This document shows positions 40,630-46,705 of a DNA stretch of 64,000 bases, one piece after another. The stretch covers positions 1 to 64,000 of the IMG/VR virus record IMGVR_UViG_3300044613_003659. One strand, given 5' to 3'. Made by a program: the position numbers and the translations under genes. Below the pieces are notes generated by a model. That model made no database searches. It was given only the letters and a program-made list of their open reading frames with translations, and had not been told where the DNA came from. Each line of letters opens with the position of its first letter. Within the stretch, counting starts at the first letter, position 1. Source of the stretch: a virus.

Positions 40630-41691
40630 ATGAATAAAGTGTTTACAATCAAGCCAAATTTATTTCCAAAGAAAAACTTTAAAGATTTGTACTGCCCGGA
40701 TCCATTTGAAACAGTTCAAATTGATCAAGCAGGTAATGTTCGTTTATGTGGATGCGAAAACTGGCATCCTCAGCAAATAGGAAACATATTTCAACAATCA
40801 TTAGTAGAAATTTTTAATAGTAAATTAGCCAATCAAATTAGACAAAGTATACGTGATGGTTCCTATATATATTGCAACGAACAAACGTGTGGAAGCATAA
40901 TTAATCAAACATTAATTCCGTTAAATAAACTTGACCCAGAGCTTCAAAAAAAATTTACTACCTGCGATTACTTTGAAATGCCTTATACTTTTTATATTGC
41001 CGGCGATGATACTTGTAATCTAAGTTGCCCAAGTTGTCGCACAAGAGTAATTGATAAAAATGAATATAACCTCACGCAAAATTCTGCAGCATTAAATATT
41101 TTAAATGAACAAATTTTCAATGGATCAAGCGATAAAAATATTACTATAAAATTAAGCACATCCGGCGAAGTGTTTGCCAGTACTTTGTTAATGGAATTTG
41201 TTTCAAAATTCAACATTCAAAACTATCCTAAAGCAGAATTTTGGTTTCAAAGTAATGGACTTTTGATCAGCAGTAGATGGAACAGAATAGCGCATATCGC
41301 CGATCACATACAAAATTTCACTATTACAGCAGACAGTTGTACCAAAGCCACTTACGAAAAACTTCGAAGAGGTGGTAAGTTTGAAAAATTGCTTGATAAC
41401 TTAAATTTTTTGAAAATTAAAAAACATCAGCATCATTTTCATTTTATGTTACGTATAGTAGTGCAATATGACAACTATAGCGAACTAGAACAGTTTTATA
41501 ATTTTGCCAAATCGTATGATGTTGATTTAGTTGAATATGTTAGAATCACCAATTGGAACACATATTCTCAAGAACAGTTTTCTAGTATCGATGTCCTTGA
41601 TGCCAGACATCCATTATACGATACTGTTTCTAGTAAATTAAAAGTACTGCACCAGCGACCCGATGTAAAAATTTATGGAGCAACTTTGTAA
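40630..41691 (+). CDS. Radical SAM protein with N-terminal SPASM-like cysteines
   Basis: The 353-residue protein has the radical SAM motif CNLSCPSC near residue 131. Before it, CPDPFETVQIDQAGNVRLCG and a NEQTCGS segment look like a SPASM-type half domain placed N-terminally, as in the gene at 26043. The substrate is unknown. It is one of few plus-strand genes here and has its own late box. Confidence 0.82.
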   Translation: MNKVFTIKPNLFPKKNFKDLYCPDPFETVQIDQAGNVRLCGCENWHPQQIGNIFQQSLVEIFNSKLANQIRQSIRDGSYIYCNEQTCGSIINQTLIPLNKLDPELQKKFTTCDYFEMPYTFYIAGDDTCNLSCPSCRTRVIDKNEYNLTQNSAALNILNEQIFNGSSDKNITIKLSTSGEVFASTLLMEFVSKFNIQNYPKAEFWFQSNGLLISSRWNRIAHIADHIQNFTITADSCTKATYEKLRRGGKFEKLLDNLNFLKIKKHQHHFHFMLRIVVQYDNYSELEQFYNFAKSYDVDLVEYVRITNWNTYSQEQFSSIDVLDARHPLYDTVSSKLKVLHQRPDVKIYGATL

Positions 41692-41693
41692 AA

Positions 41694-41769
41694 TGGCAGT
41701 AGAGATCGGATTCGAACCGATGATAGCCACCGTATGAAGATGGTGCATTAGCCACTATGCTACTCTACT
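41694..41769 (-). tRNA. tRNA with CAU anticodon (Met or Ile2)
   Basis: AGTAGAG pairs with CTCTACT, and the arm CCATC-TTCATAC-GGTGG gives CAU. CCA is encoded, with G as discriminator. It is the third CAU tRNA in the window. Its 5' end contains the TAG stop of the acyl carrier protein gene. Confidence 0.9.
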
Positions 41770-41999
41770 TTGGATTTTACTAATTTGATTATTTTTTCAA
41801 TTGTGATAGCATCAGCAGCTTCGTCGGCTTGGATAGCTATCTTGAACACTCGTTCAATATCCATGGTGATCTCTACGGTGTCAAGCGAGTCGGCACCAAG
41901 ATCAGCAACAATGGCATGCGCCATTGATAACTCTGCTGGATCTACTCCAAACTGATTGGCAATTATTTCAAATATTTTTGATTCTATGTCAGTCAACAT
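41760..41999 (-). CDS. acpP: Acyl carrier protein
   Basis: The 79-residue protein has the phosphopantetheine site LGADSLDTVE with Ser38, the correct length and the acidic recognition helix (TMDIERVFKIAI). It would need a phosphopantetheinyl transferase, presumably from the host. It is downstream of an LbH acyltransferase and a dioxygenase. The last bases overlap a tRNA, an unusual gene/tRNA overlap. Confidence 0.93.
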   Translation of the reverse strand: MLTDIESKIFEIIANQFGVDPAELSMAHAIVADLGADSLDTVEITMDIERVFKIAIQADEAADAITIEKIIKLVKSKVE

Positions 42000-42714
42000 A
42001 TTGATACACTAGCCTACTTTGGTTGATTGAATTCATACTAACTACTTCGTTTTCAGTGGTGCCTCTGCGTATGTAAATACCCTCATGTATGAAGCTGTTA
42101 CGTTTAAAAACTGCACCTGGTTTTAGAGCTTTTACAGCCACTCCAAAAAATACATCCGGCTCCACAACGTTGTTGCCGGTCAAAATGCATTGTCTTTGAA
42201 ACACGCAATTTTTACCTACCACATTGTCATGCCCTATTAGCGTATTATAGTATATGCTAACAAAATCGCCAATCTTTGATTTTACCTCTATCATTACATG
42301 TGCATCCAAAAATACTCCGCGCCCAATTTCTGCATACTTGAGCATTCGTGCATCCCTATCAACCAAACTGATACAGTTTAGACTGTTGGATTCAATCAAG
42401 TCAATCAAACGATTTCGCTTTTGTCTGTTGCGTACAGCAACAGGAGATTGTTCCGGTATCCAATTGGTAGCACAGAAAAAATTATAGTTGTTTCTGTAGT
42501 GCGCCAATTTTGCAGTGTCATTGATAAATGATTCTGAATCAATGACAGGAATCTCACACAGTTGATCACAGTTACCGTAGTAATCAGAATCAATTATGCC
42601 AGCAACTGTAATGCCGTGGTCTTCGCAAATGCCGGCCAACTTGTACATTATGCTGTTTGATCCCAGAAATATCAAAGGCCGAGTGGCGTCATTGATGTGC
42701 GAGATATGCGTCAT
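41989..42714 (-). CDS. Sugar O- or N-acyltransferase of the PglD/NeuD type (left-handed beta-helix)
   Basis: From the ATG at 42714 the protein has 241 residues. The N-terminal part (PLIFLGSNSIMYKLAGICED and TVAGIIDSD) is the Rossmann-like domain of PglD-type proteins. The C-terminal part has hexapeptide repeats (IGRGVFLDAHVMIEVKSKIG, VSIYYNTLIGHDNVVGKNCV). The family acylates amino sugars from acyl-CoA. The adjacent ACP gene suggests an acyl-ACP donor is possible; that is inference. Confidence 0.75.
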   Translation of the reverse strand: MTHISHINDATRPLIFLGSNSIMYKLAGICEDHGITVAGIIDSDYYGNCDQLCEIPVIDSESFINDTAKLAHYRNNYNFFCATNWIPEQSPVAVRNRQKRNRLIDLIESNSLNCISLVDRDARMLKYAEIGRGVFLDAHVMIEVKSKIGDFVSIYYNTLIGHDNVVGKNCVFQRQCILTGNNVVEPDVFFGVAVKALKPGAVFKRNSFIHEGIYIRRGTTENEVVSMNSINQSRLVYQYVD

Positions 42715-43750
42715 GTTGCTCTTCTTCAAATATCCTACGACGTTCTTGATCAACAAGACTTGCAAATTGATCATGTGTGATTGTTTCACCTTTGAATCTC
42801 AATGTGTTCATTGGCGCTGCATGTTCATACAACTTGTCCCAATAGGTAATTACTCTTGCCATGGTTCTACGGTCACCATCTTTGACATTGGTAGGGCGTT
42901 TGTGCAACGTGATCTCTTGGTCCATGAATACAATTTGCCCATCTTGCCAATGCTGGCTGTAAACCCAACGATTGTTATATACTATTCTTTTTAACTCATC
43001 AAATAGTCTCACACTTTCATCCATACTCATTCCCACAAATCCATCAAAACTGTGTGCAGGAAATTTAATACCCGGTAATCCTGTGACTGACTCGGCATAC
43101 AATCTAGTTTCTGTACCGTCCAGTGGTGCTTGATTGTAGCGTATGACCAAGCTGGGAGTTGGTTCTAGGTCTGGCGCCATACGTCCTTCTACCCAACGGT
43201 GTTTGCAATATAATTCTTTGACTGTGCTTTGCATATCGGCACTCATTGAGTCAAATGCATCATGGGTGCATAAAAATTGTGTACAACTGTTGGCAGTATC
43301 ACTTACGCTTTGCAGACCAATCACTCTTGGACTGTCATCGTATGCACATTGATCACTGTGCCAGTCTAGTTCACCATTTGGAAACAATCCCTTGGGACGA
43401 TTCTTTTCGTCTTTTTTGTATGTGACAGCAGAAACTGCAGAAATCATTTGTTTGTCTACATTTCTGATGTCTTTGGTTGTATATCCTAGGTGTAAATAAA
43501 TTTCTCTCCAATGCCGCCCATTCAAGCGTTCACTTACAATATAATCGTGTATAAGTGCGCGGCTGGGCCTGCCCCACTGAGTCTGTATTTCAAACAGTCT
43601 TTGTGTACTGATCTTTTGATCCACTAGAACAATACACTGGCTAGCAACTAGGCGCCCAAATTCAAGTATTTCCTCATCGGAGTTCAAATCAATATCATAC
43701 ACTTCTACACCTACACTGGCGCTATAATTCTTTAACGCACGAATTTTCAT
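42689..43750 (-). CDS. TauD/TfdA-type Fe(II)/2-oxoglutarate dioxygenase
   Basis: The 353-residue protein has the facial triad LDWHSDQ (H131, D133) and the distal QEITLHKRP (H283), with R295 (DRRTMARV) for 2-oxoglutarate. It hydroxylates an unknown substrate. It overlaps the acyltransferase gene by 26 bases, which in turn overlaps ACP, giving a three-gene tailoring operon. Confidence 0.85.
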   Translation of the reverse strand: MKIRALKNYSASVGVEVYDIDLNSDEEILEFGRLVASQCIVLVDQKISTQRLFEIQTQWGRPSRALIHDYIVSERLNGRHWREIYLHLGYTTKDIRNVDKQMISAVSAVTYKKDEKNRPKGLFPNGELDWHSDQCAYDDSPRVIGLQSVSDTANSCTQFLCTHDAFDSMSADMQSTVKELYCKHRWVEGRMAPDLEPTPSLVIRYNQAPLDGTETRLYAESVTGLPGIKFPAHSFDGFVGMSMDESVRLFDELKRIVYNNRWVYSQHWQDGQIVFMDQEITLHKRPTNVKDGDRRTMARVITYWDKLYEHAAPMNTLRFKGETITHDQFASLVDQERRRIFEEEQHDAYLAHQ

Positions 43751-43892
43751 AACATTATCCTCTTAAAATTTTTTTTGTAGGCTAGCAGCAATCTGCATAC
43801 GGACGGCGTTCTACATGTAACACAGTAGTAAAAGGGTCGTACCCTAAGCGTCATAGTGATACCGACGTCAACTGTTGTTGGCGTTGCAAAAT
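43751..43892 (-). other. Structured 5' leader of the TauD-acyltransferase-ACP operon
   Basis: Between an exact late box and the dioxygenase ATG lie about 140 bases without a gene. The minus strand can form GGGT/ACCC, CTAC/GTAG and GACGTC-centred hairpins, and ends in an A8 tract next to a GAGGATAA ribosome site. It does not match a riboswitch I recognise. Confidence 0.4.
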
Positions 43893-43900
43893 TATTTATA
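43893..43900 (-). promoter_or_regulatory. T4-type late promoter box (exact TATAAATA)
   Basis: Exact consensus on the minus strand about 140 bases upstream of the dioxygenase start at 43750. Confidence 0.65.
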
Positions 43901-43927
43901 ATTAATTGTGTGTAATAAAAAAATACT

Positions 43928-44004
43928 TGGTACCCACTCCTGGAATCGAACCAGGGACCCCAACCTTATCAAGATTGTGCTCTAACCGACTGAGCTAAGT
44001 GGGC
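43928..44004 (-). tRNA. tRNA-Ile (GAU)
   Basis: GCCCACT pairs with AGTGGGT, and the arm CAATC-TTGATAA-GGTTG gives GAU. CCA is encoded. Confidence 0.95.
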
Positions 44005-44005
44005 A

Positions 44006-44080
44006 TGGCCGGTCCGGACAGATTCGAACTGCCGACAGCTGGTTTCGAAGACCAGAACTCTTCCGCTGAGCTACGGACCG
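44006..44080 (-). tRNA. tRNA-Arg (UCG)
   Basis: CGGTCCG pairs with CGGACCG, and the arm CTGGT-CTTCGAA-ACCAG gives UCG. CCA is encoded. Confidence 0.94.
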
Positions 44081-44113
44081 TTAAATAAAAGTATGCTTGG
44101 TAAATTAATATGT

Positions 44114-44187
44114 TGGGTCTGGATGGATTTGAACCAACTACCTCCGTGTTGTTTGCACGGTGCTCTACCAGATTGAGCTACAGACCT
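44114..44187 (-). tRNA. Atypical tRNA lacking U33 and encoded CCA
   Basis: D arm (AGCTCAATCTGGTAGAGCA) and T arm (TTGGTTCAAATCCA) are normal. The anticodon stem CCGTG/CACGG closes a CAAACAA loop: position 33 is A, and the nominal anticodon is AAC (Val). The acceptor stem has an A-C pair at 1-72, and CCCAACA replaces CCA. It may be decayed or a specialised tRNA. Confidence 0.6.
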
Positions 44188-44225
44188 CCCCGGTCCGGGA
44201 ACTAATTCTCCTGCAACCGGTACAA

Positions 44226-44233
44226 TATTTATA
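44226..44233 (-). promoter_or_regulatory. T4-type late promoter box (exact TATAAATA)
   Basis: Exact consensus on the minus strand about 40 bases upstream of the atypical tRNA at 44187. It would drive the three tRNAs at 43928-44187 late in infection. Confidence 0.55.
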
Positions 44234-44264
44234 GGACAACAATTTACATAGTTCGAGAACTTAT

Positions 44265-44966
44265 ATGACATTACACATCATTGGACACAGTATGACAATC
44301 GGGCATCATTGTCATGAATCACAGTCAAATCGAAATTTACCTACAACATTCAGTGACATGTTGATAGAAAAATATCGTGATCAATTTGATGTTCAAGTGC
44401 ATTCCTACAGACAATGTTCTGAAGAACGAATTTTACAGATTGTAAGAACAATAAAGTCGCCCATCGATAAAGTGATTATTTTCCATTCCCACCCGTCATT
44501 TGTTTATTTTCCTAGTTTTGATCGAGACATTGGATGCATAGATGATATAGAATATATACAAAGTTTAGATATTGTATGTTACTATAATTACTGTAAACCC
44601 GGAAAACCATTTGACCCTAACGATAAGCTTTCTAGACCCATATCCGGCTCTGAGTTCGTGCAGATATATAAAACAGTTATGAACTACACGGTGTCAGCTG
44701 ATGTTTCACAAAAACGTTTCAATGGAGCAATACTACAAATTGATCAACTGCTAACAGTTAGAAAAATTCCTGTGATACATTGTCCAATGGCCAAAACATT
44801 ACCAGTCTGGTTTAATTTTTCTTCTGGCATTACAGATAACGAGTTGAGTATCATCGACTCGGGTAAACATAATATAGGGTACCAAAGATCTTTAAACGCT
44901 ATTGATAATGAAGGGAATACAATTATCTTTAATAAATTATCAGAATATATTGACAATTTAACTTAA
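44265..44966 (+). CDS. Unknown protein, possible SGNH-like fold
   Basis: The 233-residue protein starts MTLHIIGHSMTIGHHCHESQ, a strand and turn at the position of an SGNH block I but with GHS instead of GDS. IDKVIIFHSHPSF follows as a later strand. The catalytic pattern is incomplete, so function is uncertain. It is a plus-strand gene flanked by minus-strand tRNAs. Confidence 0.5.
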   Translation: MTLHIIGHSMTIGHHCHESQSNRNLPTTFSDMLIEKYRDQFDVQVHSYRQCSEERILQIVRTIKSPIDKVIIFHSHPSFVYFPSFDRDIGCIDDIEYIQSLDIVCYYNYCKPGKPFDPNDKLSRPISGSEFVQIYKTVMNYTVSADVSQKRFNGAILQIDQLLTVRKIPVIHCPMAKTLPVWFNFSSGITDNELSIIDSGKHNIGYQRSLNAIDNEGNTIIFNKLSEYIDNLT

Positions 44967-45042
44967 TGGTGCCGGCTCCTGGTTACGCTCCAGGCCATTA
45001 TGCTCTTCAGGCATACGCTTCCACTAGGTTAGCTTAGACGGC
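44967..45042 (-). tRNA. tRNA-Phe (GAA) with non-canonical T loop
   Basis: The arm TATGC-CTGAAGA-GCATA gives GAA. The acceptor stem GCCGTCT/AGCCGGC has one mismatch. The T stem CCTGG/CCAGG is intact but its loop is AGCGTAA rather than TTCRANN. CCA is encoded. Confidence 0.8.
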
Positions 45043-45043
45043 A

Positions 45044-45119
45044 TGGGGTGTCCGACCGGTATCGATCCGGTACTACCAGTTTCACAGACTAGTGTGCAGG
45101 CCACTACACTACGGACACC
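45044..45119 (-). tRNA. tRNA-His (GUG)
   Basis: The arm CTAGT-CTGTGAA-ACTGG gives GUG. The 5' GG and 3' ACCCCA permit the extra G-1:C73 pair characteristic of tRNA-His. The T loop is ATCGATA. Confidence 0.92.
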
Positions 45120-45121
45120 AC

Positions 45122-45195
45122 TGGTAGGGGATGAGGGATTCGAACCCCCGCATGGCGGAATCAAAATCCGCTGTCTTACCGCTTGACGAATCCCC
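45122..45195 (-). tRNA. tRNA-Gln (UUG)
   Basis: GGGGATT pairs with the ATCCCCT side, and the arm CGGA-TTTTGAT-TCCG gives UUG. CCA is encoded. Confidence 0.94.
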
Positions 45196-45197
45196 AA

Positions 45198-45347
45198 TTA
45201 ACTTGGTATGACTTTTGGAATGTAAGGAACATTCCTGGGCCCGTGACGTTGTTCAAACAACATTCTTGCTTCTTGCAAATCTTTTGCGTACACACGATCT
45301 TTTTGATCACCTTGCGGTGTTCTTACTGTAGTTTCATACATTGGCAT
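45198..45347 (-). CDS. Small unknown phage protein (49 residues)
   Basis: AAGGAG lies 6 bases before the ATG at 45347. The product begins MPMYETTVRTPQGDQKDRVY and has DLQEARMLFEQRHGPRNVPY. The pattern resembles short conserved phage proteins. Upstream frame extension crosses a structured RNA and is rejected. Confidence 0.62.
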   Translation of the reverse strand: MPMYETTVRTPQGDQKDRVYAKDLQEARMLFEQRHGPRNVPYIPKVIPS

Positions 45348-45362
45348 TACCGTCTCCTTGTA

Positions 45363-45460
45363 CCATATAGAAACACACTGTGGGATTCGAACCCTCACTC
45401 TCGGCATCAGAGAGCATTACCACCCGTCGTGCCCTTCGGCTCAATGTGTTTTTATATGGT
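45363..45460 (-). ncRNA. tRNA-like RNA closed by a 15-bp stem starting at the CCA of tRNA-Lys
   Basis: The arms CCATATAAAAACACA (45446-45460) and TGTGTTTCTATATGG (45363-45377) pair over about 15 bases. Inside is a tRNA-like body: a T arm with GGGTTCGAATCCC and an anticodon-like stem CTCTC/GAGAG with loop TGATGCC lacking U33. There is no CCA end. The closing stem matches the element at 40368-40452 with covariation. Confidence 0.7.
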
Positions 45461-45533
45461 GGGTGCGGTGAGATTCGAACTCACGACTCTCTGATTAAAA
45501 GTCAGATACTCTAACCAACTGAGTTACGCACCC
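45458..45533 (-). tRNA. tRNA-Lys (UUU)
   Basis: GGGTGCG pairs with CGCACCC, and the arm CTGA-CTTTTAA-TCAG gives UUU. CCA is encoded and forms the first bases of the next stem element. Confidence 0.95.
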
Positions 45534-45571
45534 TTACGTTTGGGACCGCCGTCCGTCTTGTCACTGTCCAT
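45524..45571 (-). CDS. Possible 15-residue micropeptide overlapping tRNA-Lys
   Basis: AAGGAG is 4 bases before an ATG opening MDSDKTDGGPKRKGA, whose TAA lies within the tRNA-Lys 5' end. The strong ribosome site is the only support. Confidence 0.3.
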   Translation of the reverse strand: MDSDKTDGGPKRKGA

Positions 45572-45686
45572 ATGTCTCCTTAAAAATATATTTTACATCT
45601 ATTTTACATTACGGTCAACCATTACTAAAATTACTATTGTAAAAAATAATACTGTCAAAGCCCCATTTTGGTTTCCTCCTAAAAAA

Positions 45687-45863
45687 TTATTTAAATGGAA
45701 TACACCCTGCACTCGCTCTATAGTTTTCAATTTGAATAGTTTTTACTGCCTGATCTCGAGCCCTAATACAAGATTCGTAGTTTGGGAATTTCGCTTGAAT
45801 ACTACCGCTACTGGTTGGCAACTCAGATGTATTACTCCATAATGAAATTACCAGAATCCACAT
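45687..45863 (-). CDS. Small Cys-containing protein with hydrophobic N-terminus
   Basis: AAGGAGG precedes the ATG at 45863. The 58-residue product begins MWILVISLWSNTSELPTSSG, has FPNYESCIRARDQAVKTIQI and ends SAGCIPFK. The layout matches the proteins at 24274 and 38817 and suggests a three-member family. The N-terminus may be a signal or anchor. Confidence 0.65.
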   Translation of the reverse strand: MWILVISLWSNTSELPTSSGSIQAKFPNYESCIRARDQAVKTIQIENYRASAGCIPFK

Positions 45864-45882
45864 ACAGCCTCCTTGTTGTATT

Positions 45883-45977
45883 TGGTAGTAGGCCAGGGAT
45901 TCGAACCCTGTCGTTCCAGCCCATCTAGCCAGTCTCCACGGTTTATAAGTCCGCGCCGCATACCAATGCTGCCTACC
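45883..45977 (-). tRNA. Atypical tRNA, UAU anticodon (Ile?), long variable region
   Basis: GGTAGGC pairs with GCCTACT and a CCA end is encoded. The T arm AGGGTTCGAATCCCT is normal. The anticodon loop CTTATAA gives UAU, closed by CGG/CCG with an A-A mismatch. The D loop has only 4 bases, and about 20 extra bases lie before the T stem. UAU would read AUA codons. A suppressor-like or decayed tRNA is an alternative. Confidence 0.6.
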
Positions 45978-46045
45978 ATTTCAGCACACTCTGGTTGTCC
46001 AAAAGACCTCCTTCTCATCGTCACGGGACAAGAACGATATTCGTC

Positions 46046-46249
46046 CAAAGTGTATGATTGAGCAGACTAGTGGCTACGGTGATAGCACGACTGCTGTCCA
46101 AGCAGCTGGGATTACAAGGCCCCCGATACTCTTCTAATCTGTTCAATCATTCCCGTTTTACTAAGCCGTTACCGCCGGCAGGTTCATCAAGGGCTCCGCC
46201 CGTTTAGCAATTTATAGTGCTGCTGCGGCCTCGTTCCGCTTACACTTTG
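46046..46249 (-). ncRNA. Candidate structured RNA closed by long-range stems
   Basis: CAAAGTGTA (46241-46249 on the minus strand) pairs with TACACTTTG (46046-46054), enclosing about 190 bases. A 15-bp stem GATTGAACAGATTAG / CTAGTCTGCTCAATC (46134-46148 with 46056-46070) adjoins it. Further hairpins are GCGG/CCGC, GGGC/GCCC, GCCG/CGGC and CTGCT/AGCAG. No good coding frame is present. The class is unknown to me. Confidence 0.6.
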
Positions 46250-46417
46250 TTATCTATGTCGCTTAGTTAGACGACGTAATTCTTCATTTGTTTCCAATTG
46301 CTCACGCAATCTTTTCATTTTACCTTTAACTAATTGTTCAAGTAACTTATCGTTAAAAACAAAATTACGTTCTTCTAACTTTTTTTGAAACGACAGTATA
46401 TCTTGTTCGTTCGTCAT
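46250..46417 (-). CDS. Small helical unknown protein (55 residues)
   Basis: AAAGGAAG precedes the ATG at 46417. The product begins MTNEQDILSFQKKLEERNFV and ends ELRRLTKRHR, a charged helical peptide. Its stop adjoins the closing stem of the structured RNA. Confidence 0.62.
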   Translation of the reverse strand: MTNEQDILSFQKKLEERNFVFNDKLLEQLVKGKMKRLREQLETNEELRRLTKRHR

Positions 46418-46435
46418 CGCTTCCTTTATAAAACA

Positions 46436-46466
46436 AAAACCCCAGGGTTTTGAGTCCTGGGGTTTT
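46436..46466. terminator. Rho-independent terminator, usable in both directions
   Basis: AAAACCCCAGG and CCTGGGGTTTT form an 11-bp stem with A and T tracts on the two sides. It would end transcription from the gene at 46486 and upstream. Confidence 0.85.
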
Positions 46467-46485
46467 ATAGAATTTAATTACAACC

Positions 46486-46605
46486 TTAGATTCTATGATC
46501 CCCCCAGGCACGATTACTATCACCGCGTGTAATCATAACCCAATAGGCTATTAGCCCAAATTCGGGTTGTGATTTAAATGAGCAATGTAATTGTACTTGG
46601 TTCAT
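46486..46605 (-). CDS. Possible small protein (39 residues)
   Basis: The frame from the ATG at 46605 begins MNQVQLHCSFKSQPEFGLIA, continues with YWVMITRGDSNRAWG and stops just before the terminator. There is no clear ribosome site, but a GATAAATA box lies 20 bases upstream and the unit is bounded by terminators. Confidence 0.45.
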   Translation of the reverse strand: MNQVQLHCSFKSQPEFGLIAYWVMITRGDSNRAWGDHRI

Positions 46606-46625
46606 AATAGTTTCTATACTACATT

Positions 46626-46633
46626 TATTTATC
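46626..46633 (-). promoter_or_regulatory. T4-type late promoter box (GATAAATA)
   Basis: The minus strand reads AAGATAAATAAATG about 20 bases upstream of the ATG at 46605, right after the pqqA terminator. Confidence 0.5.
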
Positions 46634-46655
46634 TTTGTAGTCAACCTGATTTGAT

Positions 46656-46682
46656 AAAAAAGCCCGATAGTTGGGCTTTTTT
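46656..46682. terminator. Rho-independent terminator of the pqqA-like gene
   Basis: AAAAAAGCCC and GGGCTTTTTT close a short loop, about 25 bases after the pqqA-like stop. It works on either strand. Confidence 0.9.
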
Positions 46683-46705
46683 ATTTTTAAAAAGTTAACA
46701 ATGAA

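Noticed and set aside
32519-41769. Initiator tRNA among the CAU tRNAs
   Set aside because: None shows the three G-C pairs in the anticodon stem that mark bacterial initiators.
45600-45665. Hydrophobic 19-residue frame with a TTG start after AGGAGG
   Set aside because: The only ATG near that ribosome site gives a 3-residue peptide; the TTG is 16 bases away, too far to support.
45848-46048. Coding frame of 66 residues across the atypical tRNA
   Set aside because: It overlaps a tRNA with good acceptor and T arms and has unlike-protein composition.
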